Source of the DNA: Flavobacterium sp. CYK-55
Lineage (GTDB): Bacteria > Bacteroidota > Bacteroidia > Flavobacteriales > Flavobacteriaceae
Assembly: GCF_018413465.1 (NCBI RefSeq)
Contig: NZ_JAHCDK010000001.1
Location: forward strand, 310,001 to 374,000
DNA length: 64,000 nt
Reading direction: 5' to 3'
Both the position numbers and the translations under genes were made by a program. This document shows positions 1 through 8,290 of this stretch, piece by piece. Below the pieces are notes generated by a model, which worked only from the letters and a program-made list of their open reading frames with translations, ran no database searches and was not told the origin of the DNA. Every line of letters starts with the position of its first letter. Position 1 is the stretch's first letter.

Positions 1-351
1 GATGAGCAATTCACCGCAGTCTTTGGGCAAAGCATGCTTATTATTGTGGGCAGCATCACCGCCTTTTTGGTTTCACAGCTTATTGACGTAACCATCTTTC
101 ACTTTTTTAAAAACAAAACCGGCCATAAAATGATTTGGTTGCGCAGTACAGGCTCAACAGTGATTTCTCAGCTTTTCGATAGTTTCATTGTGTTGGGCAT
201 TGCGTTTTGGTTGCCCGGAAAAATGGATAACCAAACTTTTATCCTATCAGCTTTTACCGGTTATAGCGTAAAACTGGGCATAGCCATATTGCTTACGCCT
301 CTTATTTATGTAGGCCATTCACTCATAGAAAAATACATTCATGCAAAATAA
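1..351 (+). CDS. Queuosine precursor transporter (VUT/YhhQ family), 3' part
   Basis: This is the C-terminal part of an inner-membrane transporter of the VUT/YhhQ family, which imports preQ0/preQ1 for queuosine modification of tRNA. The frame is open from base 1, so the start lies outside the window; about 116 residues are visible. They contain three hydrophobic segments and the family-like stretches SQLIDV and LRSTGSTVISQLFDS. The stop overlaps the start of the downstream tag gene by 11 bases, which suggests co-transcription. A queD homologue near 62.5 kb fits an organism that makes or salvages queuosine. The family call rests on motif recognition only; the exact substrate is inferred. Confidence 0.85.
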   Translation, partial: DEQFTAVFGQSMLIIVGSITAFLVSQLIDVTIFHFFKNKTGHKMIWLRSTGSTVISQLFDSFIVLGIAFWLPGKMDNQTFILSAFTGYSVKLGIAILLTPLIYVGHSLIEKYIHAK

Positions 352-904
352 AACACGTTGCGCTTGGTGCGAAAAAGACGATCTCTACCGAAATTACCAC
401 GACCATGAATGGGGCAATCCGGTTCATGATGACCACAAAATGTTTGAGTTTTTAATTCTTGAAACTTTTCAAGCCGGTCTGAGTTGGTATACCATTTTGG
501 CCAAGCGTGAAAATTTCAGAAAGGCTTTTGACCATTTTGACTTTGAAAAAGTAAGCCAATTTTCTGAAGATAAAATCCAAACCTTGATGCTCGATGCCGG
601 CATTATCAGAAACCAGCTTAAAATTCGCGCAGCGGTCAGCAATGCGCAAGCGTATATTAAAGTGCGCGAAGAATTCGGGAGTTTTTGCACCTATATTTGG
701 AACTTCATCGGCGGTAAACCCATCGATCATCAACCCAAAGCTTTAAAAGATATTCCCGCCTCGACACCGCTCTCTGATGCACTGAGTAAAGATTTAAAAA
801 AACGCGGTTTTAAGTTTGTGGGCACCACCGTAGTTTATGCGCACATGCAAGCCACCGGCATGGTCAATGACCATATAGCCGATTGCTGGAAGCGAAATTC
901 TTAA
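341..904 (+). CDS. tag: DNA-3-methyladenine glycosylase I
   Basis: This enzyme removes 3-methyladenine from alkylated DNA, the first step of base-excision repair in the cytoplasm. The 187-residue product has the full family length and the diagnostic pieces. The N-terminal RCAWC and HDHEWG motifs and the C-terminal H-x2-A-TGMVNDH-x3-C segment supply the Cys/His zinc-binding residues. The central LETFQAGLSWYTIL block is the family signature. The ATG at 341 lies inside the end of the transporter gene, so the two are probably translated together. The 3' end overlaps the convergent aat gene by 4 bases, with no room for a separate terminator. Confidence 0.96.
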   Translation: MQNKTRCAWCEKDDLYRNYHDHEWGNPVHDDHKMFEFLILETFQAGLSWYTILAKRENFRKAFDHFDFEKVSQFSEDKIQTLMLDAGIIRNQLKIRAAVSNAQAYIKVREEFGSFCTYIWNFIGGKPIDHQPKALKDIPASTPLSDALSKDLKKRGFKFVGTTVVYAHMQATGMVNDHIADCWKRNS

Positions 905-1539
905 ACCGATTTTAGGATTTTTAAAAAGGTATCCCGCGAGATTTCAAAAGCACCTAATTGTTCTAAATAATCATTGTGCAATTGGCAATCAAGCAGTCGG
1001 TATTGATTTTCATTCAGGTATTTGACCAAACCCACAAAGGCAATTTTACTGGCGTTCGAAACTTTTGAAAACATGCTTTCGCCACAAAAAACATGGCCCA
1101 AATCAACGCCGTATAAACCGCCCACCAATTCGTTGTTTTGCCAAACCTCAACCGATTGCGCAAAACCTTGCTTGTGAAGTTGAATGTATGATGCAACAAT
1201 ATCATCGGTAATCCACGTGTCATCTTGACCGGCTCGTTTAATTTGCTGGCAATTTTTAATCACCGATTCAAAGTCTTGATTAAAGGTGATTTGAAATTTA
1301 TTTTGATTGAGTAAGTTTCGAATGCTTTTGGGCACTTTATACCACTGAGGAACCACGACCATTCGCTCAGGTGGAGACCACCACAAAATGGGCTCATCTT
1401 GCTGAAACCACGGAAAAATTCCGTTGCGATAAGCCAACAGCAAACGCTCGGTTGACAAATCGCCGCCAATAGCCAATAAGCCGTCATATGAAGCTTCTTC
1501 GGCTGGCGGAAAAAACAAATCCTGGGTCAAAAAAAACAT
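901..1539 (-). CDS. aat: Leucyl/phenylalanyl-tRNA-protein transferase
   Basis: Aat transfers Leu or Phe from aminoacyl-tRNA to the N-terminus of proteins with N-terminal Arg or Lys, marking them for ClpS/ClpAP degradation (N-end rule). The 212-residue protein has the characteristic start (FPPAEEASYDGLLAIGGDLS), the GIFPWF motif, WWSPPERMV, and the C-terminal HVFCGESMFS and LLDCQLHNDYLEQLGA blocks of the acyltransferase fold. The start at 1539 matches the usual N-terminus of the family. It converges on tag with a 4-base overlap. The DUF3127 gene lies upstream on the same strand with an 80-base gap, so it may be read separately. Confidence 0.96.
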   Translation of the reverse strand: MFFLTQDLFFPPAEEASYDGLLAIGGDLSTERLLLAYRNGIFPWFQQDEPILWWSPPERMVVVPQWYKVPKSIRNLLNQNKFQITFNQDFESVIKNCQQIKRAGQDDTWITDDIVASYIQLHKQGFAQSVEVWQNNELVGGLYGVDLGHVFCGESMFSKVSNASKIAFVGLVKYLNENQYRLLDCQLHNDYLEQLGAFEISRDTFLKILKSV

Positions 1540-1618
1540 GGCAGGTTATTATAGAGCGAAAATAAAAAATCCCAAAAGTTTCTGAAACATTTGGGATGGT
1601 GTTTTGTACGTTTTACGA

Positions 1619-1990
1619 TTAAAACGGTAAATCGTCGTGCTCTTCTTCGGTAAACGTCGGAGCCGGTTCAAAAGCCTGAGCCGCGGGCATTGGCGGAGCT
1701 TGTTGCGGCATTTCGGCTTGCAATCGTTCAATTCTCCAACCTTGAATTGAATTAAAATATTTGGTTTCACCTTGTGGATTCACCCATTCGCGACCGCGTA
1801 AATTGATTGATACTTTTACCGCATCGCCTGCTTTATAGCTGTTGAGCAAATCGCATTTGTCTTGCGTAAACTCAACCATAATGTGCTGCGGATATTGTTC
1901 TTCAGTAGTTACGACCAATTCTCTTTTTCTGAAACTGGCACTCACCTGCTGCTCTGCATTGATCACTCTGATTTTTCCTGAAACTTCCAT
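1619..1990 (-). CDS. DUF3127 family protein
   Basis: This is a 123-residue conserved Bacteroidota protein of the DUF3127 family. Its function is not established. The core (residues 1-85) begins MEVSGKIRVI and contains FRKRELVVTTEEQYPQ and GREWVNPQGETKYFNS. The pattern of short beta strands, and an acidic tail ending EEEHDDLPF after a Pro/Ala-rich linker, recall the layout of single-stranded DNA-binding proteins (OB-fold core plus acidic C-terminal peptide ending in PF). A role in nucleic-acid binding is therefore an inference. The flavin reductase gene lies 22 bases upstream on the same strand, so the two may share a transcript. Confidence 0.88.
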   Translation of the reverse strand: MEVSGKIRVINAEQQVSASFRKRELVVTTEEQYPQHIMVEFTQDKCDLLNSYKAGDAVKVSINLRGREWVNPQGETKYFNSIQGWRIERLQAEMPQQAPPMPAAQAFEPAPTFTEEEHDDLPF

Positions 1991-2012
1991 CTTCTCTGTA
2001 ATTTAATTGTTG

Positions 2013-2894
2013 TTATAAAACTGCGGCGGCCAGAAGTATCTTCCAGGCTGATTCCGCATCTTGTTGTTGTAAATATTCTTTGGCTTTGGCAAAAACCTTT
2101 GGCGCATCATCGGCACTTAATATGCTTTTGACTTCAAAATTTTGCTGCACAAAAAGAGCCACTTCATCGGCCGTTGGCAAGGCTTCAACATTGCCCAACA
2201 TGCCCAGATCATTTCCGTCAAAAATAGGGTTTAATTTGATTGGTGTGGGTATATTATCTACCCCAATTCCTAAAGTTACCAAAGGTTTAGGCACTTCAAA
2301 AAGTGCGGCATTTGAACGCGAATACCAATTACTGCCCAAACGCGCCACCAAATCAATTTTGTGTTGGTCAATGACCCCGTTAGTGTCTAAAACACGTTCG
2401 TCAATGTGTAGTTTGAGTACTTCGCAAATCACCAAGTTTCCGGCACCTCCTTGATCGCCCATCGGAATAATCTGATTGACTTTGCATTCAAATTGAACCG
2501 GCGATTCTGATACGCGAAAAGGCTTCACCAAATCAGAAGCTACCGCAGTAAATCCGGCTTTGACAAATTCATTGACGCCATCGGCATATTCAGTACTCGA
2601 AAGCGAAGTTTGCTGCACCATAGCGTAACTCACCACATTAATCACCACTTCACCGGTAGCCTGAACGTTGGTCAAGGTATGTTTGACAGAATTGTCCCGC
2701 ACGCGCCGTGCCGGTGAAAAAATCAAAATCGGCGGATTAGAACTAAACACGTTAAAAAAACTAAAGGGCGACAAATTGGGTTCGCCATCAGGGCTCATCG
2801 TACTGGCCAAAGCAATCGGGCGCGGAGCCACGGCACTTTGTAAATAACCTTGTAAACGCGTCGGTGAAAGTTCTTTGGGTTCTAGGCTAAGCAT
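2013..2894 (-). CDS. Flavin reductase family protein
   Basis: The 293-residue product belongs to the flavin reductase-like, FMN-binding split-barrel family. Such proteins bind FMN and use NAD(P)H or act as oxidoreductases. The diagnostic part is residues 15-170: VAPRPIALASTMSPDGEPNLSPFSFFN, then SNPPILIFSPARR, and a T-x-EVVINVVS strand. The C-terminal third is specific to Bacteroidota homologues and carries a helical segment (VEALPTADEVALFVQQNF) of unknown role. A -7-like element (TATTTTTG on the minus strand, 2916-2923) lies just upstream of the start. The substrate cannot be told from sequence. Confidence 0.88.
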   Translation of the reverse strand: MLSLEPKELSPTRLQGYLQSAVAPRPIALASTMSPDGEPNLSPFSFFNVFSSNPPILIFSPARRVRDNSVKHTLTNVQATGEVVINVVSYAMVQQTSLSSTEYADGVNEFVKAGFTAVASDLVKPFRVSESPVQFECKVNQIIPMGDQGGAGNLVICEVLKLHIDERVLDTNGVIDQHKIDLVARLGSNWYSRSNAALFEVPKPLVTLGIGVDNIPTPIKLNPIFDGNDLGMLGNVEALPTADEVALFVQQNFEVKSILSADDAPKVFAKAKEYLQQQDAESAWKILLAAAVL

Positions 2895-3051
2895 GCGTTA
2901 ATTGTGAATTTGGAGCAAAAATAACAAATCGATTCATGCAAGATTCGGAGCTGTTGAAAAGAAGGCTCTTTGTTGAAAAAATGTTTTTAATTATCAATCG
3001 CAGAATATTTTTAAGACAACCCACAGCCAAAATTATTTATCAACAATTGCT

Positions 3052-3073
3052 ACAACTACAACGTTTTAGTTGT
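3052..3073. promoter_or_regulatory. Near-perfect 22-bp palindrome, candidate LacI-type operator
   Basis: The left half ACAACTACAAC and right half GTTTTAGTTGT are reverse complements except at one position, with a central CG step inside AACGTT. This is the shape of LacI/GalR-family operators. It lies 112 bases upstream of the alpha-amylase start and far from the divergent flavin reductase gene. Regulation of the amylase by a maltose-type repressor is inferred; no such regulator is encoded in the window. Confidence 0.45.
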
Positions 3074-3184
3074 GTTTATAAGTGAAATTTTAAGAGAACC
3101 TCTGTGAAATAACAAAAAATGTAAGACTTTAATTAATAACTTCATAATCGTAAAACTCTATTTTAAAACCTAACTCTTTTAAAT

Positions 3185-5542
3185 ATGAAACAACAATTGA
3201 CGCAAAAAAATAGGCTTTGGGCGGTCGTTTTTTTGACTCTGTTTACCTTGTCAAATGTATGCGCGCAATCAGCAGCCAATGTAAACGACATCATGTTACA
3301 AGCCTTTGGTTGGGACGTTCACACCAAAACTTCAGTGAGTTCAGAAGGTGGACTATACAACTACTTAAAAAACCGAACCAGCGGTTATGCAACGGCAGGT
3401 TTTAATGTAATTTGGCTGCCGCCTCCAAGCAAATCAACGGGAGGGGTTGGATACATTCCGACCGAACTCTTCAATTTTAGTCAAACCGTTTATGGGTCAG
3501 AGGCACAACTGAGAGCTTTATTGACCGCCATGAACACCAGCACACCCCGCATTCATCCGATGGCAGACGTTGTAGTCAACCACCGAGGCGGAACCACCAA
3601 TTGGACTGATTTTACCAACCCTACTTGGAATTGTAGCTCAATAACCAGTACCGATGAAGCCAACTACGGGGTTATTACCGGCAACAGACCGTGCGGAACC
3701 CCTGACACCGGAGAAGATTTCAACGGCGCCCGTGACTTAGACCATACCAGCTTGCAAGTTCAGAACGGTGTCAAAGAATATTTAACTCGACTTAAAGCTT
3801 TGGGTTTTGATAGTTGGCGATGGGATGTGGCCAAAGGGTTCTCTGCCGGTTATTTTGGAGATTATATTAACTCGTCATCACCTTATGCCTCAGTAGGCGA
3901 ATATTGGGATGGTAATGTAAACGCTTTAAAAGCTTGGATCAACGGAACCGGAAATCGTTCGGCGGCATTTGATTTTGCTTTGTATTACAACGCTTTACAA
4001 CCGGCCATCAACAACGGAAACTACGCAGCCTTAGCCGGATATCCCGGTTTGGCAGGCCAATATGGTTATGCCGACAAGGCTGTTACTTTTATTGACAACC
4101 ACGATACCTTTGTAAAACCCGGAAGCTTTGTGACTTCTGACAACATCATGAAAGGCTATGCCTATATTTTGACACATCCGGGCATTCCGTGTGTATTTTT
4201 TCCGCATTATTACGGTGGAACCTACAGCAAAGATGGTGTTACCGTAAACTATACCGCCAATCAAACAGCCATTGACAAACTTATGGCGATTAGAAAAAAC
4301 AATGGTTTGAACGCCTACAGTTCGGTGGTGGTAAGCAATTCCGGCTCGTTTTATTCAGCCACAATTGACAATAAAGTAGTCGTAAAAATTGGCCCGGGAT
4401 TGTGGAATCCGGGAACAGGTTGGGTTTTAAAAACCTCCGGAACTGATTATGCCGTTTGGGAGCGACAAGTTGTAGTTGATGTACCCAGCTTAACTATTTC
4501 ACCGGCTGGCGGTAGTTTTGTTTCAGGAACTACAGTAAATGCCGTACTCACAGCCAACAACAGTACTTCAACCATTTTTTATACTACTGATGGATCAACA
4601 CCAACCACAGCTTCTGCATCAGCTATCGGAACCAAAACTTTGGCCATCACCAGCACCACTACTTTAAAAGCTTTTGTTAGAAATACAGCCGGAACCAGCT
4701 CGGCCGTATCCACACAAACGTATACTTTTACCCCTGCACCAACTTTTACTGTATATTTCAAAAAACCAAGCAATTGGGGGTCTGCCATTAAAATTTATTA
4801 TTGGAACCTCACCGGAACCGCCACAGCCGTAACTTGGCCGGGGGTTGCAATGACACTTGATTGTGGCAGTTGGTATAAATTTACATTCCCTTCAACGGTA
4901 AGTGCTGCAAATTTAATTTTCAACGACGGTAGCCTGCAAACCGCTGATTTAACAGCCACAGCCGGAAGCCGTTTTTATGACAATGGATGGCTGGCTTCGG
5001 AACCCGCCAACAGATGCCCAAGTTCAATGACCGTTTATTTCAAACCGCCATCAACTTGGACAGTTACACCAAAAATCTATTATTGGAATGCCTTACCTAC
5101 CGGAAGTGCTCCAGCCGTAACTTGGCCGGGATTGACCATGACCCCCGATGTAAATGGCTTTTACAAATACACCTTAACCGGCGCAACCTCAATCAACATT
5201 GTATTCAACAACGGAAGCAGCGGCTCAGGTAATCAAACTGCTGACTTGCTCAATAAAACCAATGGATTCTCATACACCTGGGGTGCTGCTGTGCGAATGA
5301 GTGATGACCCTATTCAAAACAACCTTACTACTTATCCGAATCCGGTGGTGGATGTCTTGCAGATCAATTCAGACGCTAAAGTTTTACAATATCAATTGAT
5401 TTCAATTCAAGGAGCAATTCTTAATGAAGGCATTCCTAACCAAAACAGTATTGATTTGGGTCAAGTTTCGTCTGGCGTTTATTTCTTACAACTAACCGAC
5501 GAAAACGGACAAACCAAAATGAAGCGCATTGTAAAAAAATAA
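3185..5542 (+). CDS. Secreted plant-type alpha-amylase (GH13) with starch-binding modules and T9SS sorting domain
   Basis: This enzyme hydrolyses alpha-1,4 links of starch outside the cell. A signal peptide (1-27, ending NVCA) precedes a GH13 barrel. Its conserved regions are DVVVNH (from D128), WRWDVAKG with nucleophile D214, GEYWDG with acid/base E239, and FIDNHD ending at D307. The segment ending GTDYAVWER (to about residue 428) resembles the C-terminal sheet of plant alpha-amylases. Then come a Thr/Ser-rich FYTTDGSTP domain (about 430-515), two tandem starch-binding modules each beginning VYFK-PS-W and containing KIYYWN and VTWPG, and a type A T9SS domain (about 712-785) starting YPNPVVDVLQI and ending MKRIVKK. 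The gene is monocistronic and is followed by a strong terminator. Confidence 0.93.
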   Translation: MKQQLTQKNRLWAVVFLTLFTLSNVCAQSAANVNDIMLQAFGWDVHTKTSVSSEGGLYNYLKNRTSGYATAGFNVIWLPPPSKSTGGVGYIPTELFNFSQTVYGSEAQLRALLTAMNTSTPRIHPMADVVVNHRGGTTNWTDFTNPTWNCSSITSTDEANYGVITGNRPCGTPDTGEDFNGARDLDHTSLQVQNGVKEYLTRLKALGFDSWRWDVAKGFSAGYFGDYINSSSPYASVGEYWDGNVNALKAWINGTGNRSAAFDFALYYNALQPAINNGNYAALAGYPGLAGQYGYADKAVTFIDNHDTFVKPGSFVTSDNIMKGYAYILTHPGIPCVFFPHYYGGTYSKDGVTVNYTANQTAIDKLMAIRKNNGLNAYSSVVVSNSGSFYSATIDNKVVVKIGPGLWNPGTGWVLKTSGTDYAVWERQVVVDVPSLTISPAGGSFVSGTTVNAVLTANNSTSTIFYTTDGSTPTTASASAIGTKTLAITSTTTLKAFVRNTAGTSSAVSTQTYTFTPAPTFTVYFKKPSNWGSAIKIYYWNLTGTATAVTWPGVAMTLDCGSWYKFTFPSTVSAANLIFNDGSLQTADLTATAGSRFYDNGWLASEPANRCPSSMTVYFKPPSTWTVTPKIYYWNALPTGSAPAVTWPGLTMTPDVNGFYKYTLTGATSINIVFNNGSSGSGNQTADLLNKTNGFSYTWGAAVRMSDDPIQNNLTTYPNPVVDVLQINSDAKVLQYQLISIQGAILNEGIPNQNSIDLGQVSSGVYFLQLTDENGQTKMKRIVKK

Positions 5543-5562
5543 ATCGTTGTCTCAATTTCCTG

Positions 5563-5597
5563 AAGGCCTGAATTAAGTATAGTTCAGGCCTTTTTTA
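5563..5597 (+). terminator. Rho-independent terminator of the amylase gene
   Basis: Two 10-base arms, AAGGCCTGAA (5563-5572) and TTCAGGCCTT (5583-5592), flank a 10-base loop and run into a T tract. It separates the amylase from the histidine kinase gene. Confidence 0.85.
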
Positions 5598-5660
5598 TTG
5601 ATTTTATTTTATCAAGTCAACCGAATAATTTATTTATATTTATTCCCACAAATCAAAACC

Positions 5661-6806
5661 ATGGAGTTTTCAAACCAAAAAAACATTACCCGTTGGACGC
5701 TTATTGCAGCATCGTTTGTAATTGTTTTACTGATTTTGTGGAATACTTATACTTTTTTTCAAATCTTCAAAAATGAAGAACGCGTCAAGATGGAGCATTG
5801 GGCCGAGGCGCAAAAAACACTTAAAAACGCCGATGTTGATACAGACATTGAGCTTCCGCTGAAAATTATTCAAAATGCCAATATTCCGATTATCTTAACT
5901 GAGCGAGATTCCATCATCAACACCACCAACATTGATGAAGAAATTGTCAAAAACCCAAACCAACTCAAGACTTTGTGGTTGCAACTCAAAAACCAAAACG
6001 AACCCATTAGCATTGAGTATGTTCCGGGAAAATTCCAGTATTTATATTATGGCGATTCATCACTTTTGAACAAACTCAAATACTATCCGGTAGCATTACT
6101 CTTAATCATTGTATTGTTTGCAGCTCTGGTCTATAATTTTTACATGAGTACCAAAATCGCTACCCAAAACAAGCTCTGGGCGGGTATGGCCAAAGAGACG
6201 GCGCATCAAATAGGCACACCGCTTTCATCATTAATCGGATGGCTAGAAATCATGAAAGCCGATCAGGTTGATCCGGTTACCGTTTCTGAAATTGAGAAAG
6301 ATATCGTACGACTGCAAACCATCACAGACCGATTCTCAAAAATTGGCTCAGAGCCAATATTAGAAACACGTGACATTGTTGAAGAAACGCGTCAATCCTA
6401 TGACTACTTACAGTCGCGCTTTTCAAATCAAATCAATTTTAGTTTTAAAGCGCCCAAAAAACAACTGCTGGTTTCACTCAACCCAACTTTGCACAGTTGG
6501 ACCATTGAAAATTTGGTCAAAAATGCCATTGACGCCATGAAAGGAAAAGGCAAGTTAGCGGTTCACATTGAATCTGATGGCAAGTGGGTCAAAATTAAAG
6601 TTACCGACACCGGAAAAGGCATTCCGAAAAATCAATTCAAAAGTGTTTTTGAACCCGGATTCACCACTAAAAAACGTGGCTGGGGTTTGGGTTTGTCACT
6701 CACCAAACGCATTGTTGAAGAATACCACAAAGGCAAAATAAAAGTACTACAATCAGAAGTTGGCAAAGGCACGACGATGCAAATTACTTTTGAAACCACA
6801 TCCTAA
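5661..6806 (+). CDS. Membrane-bound sensor histidine kinase (orphan)
   Basis: This is a two-component sensor kinase of about 381 residues. Two transmembrane segments (about 11-32 and 143-164) bracket an extracytoplasmic sensor domain of about 110 residues. The dimerisation/phosphoacceptor helix carries H182 in AKETAHQIGTPLSSLIGWLE. The catalytic domain has an N box (NLVKNAIDAM), G1 (DTGKGIP) and G2 (WGLGLSLTKRIV). I chose the ATG at 5661 rather than the in-frame ATG at 5598, which lies right after the amylase terminator and would add 21 poorly conserved residues. There is no HAMP domain and no response regulator nearby, so the partner is unknown. The QIGTP H-box is typical of Bacteroidota kinases. 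Confidence 0.9.
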   Translation: MEFSNQKNITRWTLIAASFVIVLLILWNTYTFFQIFKNEERVKMEHWAEAQKTLKNADVDTDIELPLKIIQNANIPIILTERDSIINTTNIDEEIVKNPNQLKTLWLQLKNQNEPISIEYVPGKFQYLYYGDSSLLNKLKYYPVALLLIIVLFAALVYNFYMSTKIATQNKLWAGMAKETAHQIGTPLSSLIGWLEIMKADQVDPVTVSEIEKDIVRLQTITDRFSKIGSEPILETRDIVEETRQSYDYLQSRFSNQINFSFKAPKKQLLVSLNPTLHSWTIENLVKNAIDAMKGKGKLAVHIESDGKWVKIKVTDTGKGIPKNQFKSVFEPGFTTKKRGWGLGLSLTKRIVEEYHKGKIKVLQSEVGKGTTMQITFETTS

Positions 6807-6856
6807 AAAAAATCACCTGCTTTGGGCAAGTGACTTTTGTATTTCAATTTTGCTTT

Positions 6857-7246
6857 TTACATGTTTTGGCTGATGCGATTTGCTAAATCAGTAAATTCTT
6901 CAGCAGACAAACGCACCTTGTTTTGAAAACGCATATCGTCCATTTGGTCAATCGGAATCAAATGCACATGCGCGTGTGGCACTTCTAAACCAATTACGGC
7001 CATACCGATTCTTTTGCAGGGAACCGTTTTTTTGAGTGCTGTAGCTACTTGATGCGCAAAAGCCATCAAACCGGCATAATGTTCTGCATCCATGTCAAAT
7101 AATTGATCAACTTCTTGCTTCGGAATACACAGTGTATGCCCTTTTGCATTGGGATTTACGTCTAGAAAAGCCAAATAACGATTAGTTTCGGCTACTTTAT
7201 AGGCCGGGATTTCTCCGTTGACAATTTTGGTAAATATACTGGCCAT
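6857..7246 (-). CDS. HIT family hydrolase/transferase
   Basis: The 129-residue protein is a histidine-triad enzyme of the Hint/PKCI group, which hydrolyses nucleoside phosphoramidates and related adenylates. It starts SIFTKIVNGEIPAYKVAE, has FLDVNPNAKGHTLCIPK, and carries the catalytic triad motif HAHVHLIP near residue 90. The gene follows greA with a single base between stop and start, so the two form an operon read from the greA promoter. The natural substrate is not known. Confidence 0.95.
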   Translation of the reverse strand: MASIFTKIVNGEIPAYKVAETNRYLAFLDVNPNAKGHTLCIPKQEVDQLFDMDAEHYAGLMAFAHQVATALKKTVPCKRIGMAVIGLEVPHAHVHLIPIDQMDDMRFQNKVRLSAEEFTDLANRISQNM

Positions 7247-7247
7247 T

Positions 7248-7721
7248 TTATCTGGAGATTTCTAAGATTTCAAATTTCAAGGTTCCGTTTGGAACGGTAA
7301 TTTCGGCCACATCGCCAACTGATTTACCCAACAATCCTTTACCGATAGGCGAAGTCACAGAGATTTTCCCGGTTTTAAGGTCGGCCTCACTTTCGGCTAC
7401 TAAAGTGTATTTCATTTCCAATCCATTGGCTTGGTTTTTAATTTTTACATTAGACAACACCAAAGCTTTGCTTAAATCAAGCTGAGATTCATCAATCAAC
7501 CTGGCATTGGCGTGCACTTCTTCTAATTTGGCAATGCGCATTTCAAGCAAACCTTGGGCTTCTTTGGCGGCGTCGTATTCGGCATTCTCTGATAAATCAC
7601 CTTTATCACGCGCGTCAGCTATATCTTGAGACGCTTTTGGGCGTGCTACGTTTTTTAAATAATCAAGTTCTTCTCTTAGTTTTTTTAAACCTTCTGCTGT
7701 GTAGTATGATACTCCGCTCAT
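7248..7721 (-). CDS. greA: Transcription elongation factor GreA
   Basis: GreA rescues backtracked RNA polymerase by stimulating cleavage of the nascent RNA. The 157-residue protein has the usual two parts. An N-terminal coiled coil (about 1-75) includes ARDKGDLSENAEYDAAKEAQ, whose acidic residues act at the coiled-coil tip. The C-terminal FKBP-like domain contains SPIGKGLLGKSVGD. The promoter element TATATTTG (minus strand, 7776-7783) lies about 55 bases upstream. Between it and the start there is a small hairpin followed by a T run, a possible attenuator. The downstream HIT gene is co-transcribed. Confidence 0.97.
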   Translation of the reverse strand: MSGVSYYTAEGLKKLREELDYLKNVARPKASQDIADARDKGDLSENAEYDAAKEAQGLLEMRIAKLEEVHANARLIDESQLDLSKALVLSNVKIKNQANGLEMKYTLVAESEADLKTGKISVTSPIGKGLLGKSVGDVAEITVPNGTLKFEILEISR

Positions 7722-7744
7722 AATTTCATCATTTATATAAACAG

Positions 7745-7766
7745 AAAAAATCCCTTAGTCGGGATT
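7745..7766 (-). terminator. Hairpin plus T run in the greA leader, possible attenuator
   Basis: On the minus strand the arms AATCCC and GGGATT enclose a 6-base loop and are followed by TTTTTT. This is the shape of a weak intrinsic terminator, placed between the greA -7 element and its start codon. It could equally be a chance hairpin; the short stem makes it a modest candidate. Confidence 0.35.
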
Positions 7767-7775
7767 CCTGTCGGG

Positions 7776-7783
7776 CAAATATA
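7776..7783 (-). promoter_or_regulatory. -7 element of greA promoter
   Basis: TATATTTG on the minus strand matches the Bacteroidota -7 consensus TAnnTTTG. No clear TTG is seen at the -33 position. Confidence 0.5.
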
Positions 7784-7825
7784 ACAATAATCTGTTAATG
7801 AAATGCCGACCAAATTTAATTAAAT

Positions 7826-7833
7826 TATATTTG
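7826..7833 (+). promoter_or_regulatory. -7 element of the Cys-rich lipoprotein gene
   Basis: TATATTTG on the plus strand matches the TAnnTTTG consensus and lies 28 bases upstream of the ATG at 7862. Confidence 0.5.
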
Positions 7834-7861
7834 CTCACAAGATTTCAAAAACCTTTTTAGC

Positions 7862-8290
7862 ATGAACAAATTCGGACTTTTATTTGGCTTTTTTTTGATG
7901 TTGAGTGCTTGCCAACAAGACTCGTCCAAACGAACGAGTAATCCGTATTTGCCCAACTATAGTTTTTCGGCGGTTTTAAACTTAAACTTACCGCTGTATA
8001 GCGACTTAAATACCAATTTAAACCCAAAATCAATTTCGCTTCCAAATGGAATTCAAACGGTTATCATGCGGGTTTCGTCTACTGATTATCGAGCTTGGAA
8101 TGGCTACTGCCCAAATCAATCGCCGACCGCATGTTCAATTTTGAGCACTTCAGGCCTTTTTGCCAAATGCGGTTGCGACGATCAATATCAGTACAGTATG
8201 TTTGATGGCATAGGAGCTAATGCCCGATACAATATGGTGCCGTTTAGGGTTGAAGTTTTATCCAACAATACTATTCGCGTATACAACTAA
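7862..8290 (+). CDS. Small lipoprotein with a degenerate Rieske-like Cys pattern
   Basis: The 142-residue product is a probable lipoprotein: the signal sequence ends LMLSAC with C17 as the lipidated residue. The rest resembles the small Rieske-like secreted proteins of Flavobacteriaceae. An YRAWNGYCPNQ segment (C83) is followed by KCGCDDQYQYSMFDG (C103, C105). In true Rieske proteins the pattern is CxH...CxxH around a GxxY/F ending. Here the positions expected for His are N/Q and other residues, so an iron-sulfur cluster with His ligands seems unlikely. The gene overlaps the end of the convergent TonB receptor gene by 4 bases. The function is unknown and the Rieske relation is inferred. Confidence 0.72.
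   Translation: MNKFGLLFGFFLMLSACQQDSSKRTSNPYLPNYSFSAVLNLNLPLYSDLNTNLNPKSISLPNGIQTVIMRVSSTDYRAWNGYCPNQSPTACSILSTSGLFAKCGCDDQYQYSMFDGIGANARYNMVPFRVEVLSNNTIRVYN

Noticed and set aside
5598..5660. Longer start for the histidine kinase
   Set aside because: The extra 21 residues follow directly on the amylase terminator and add a second hydrophobic start; the ATG at 5661 fits better.
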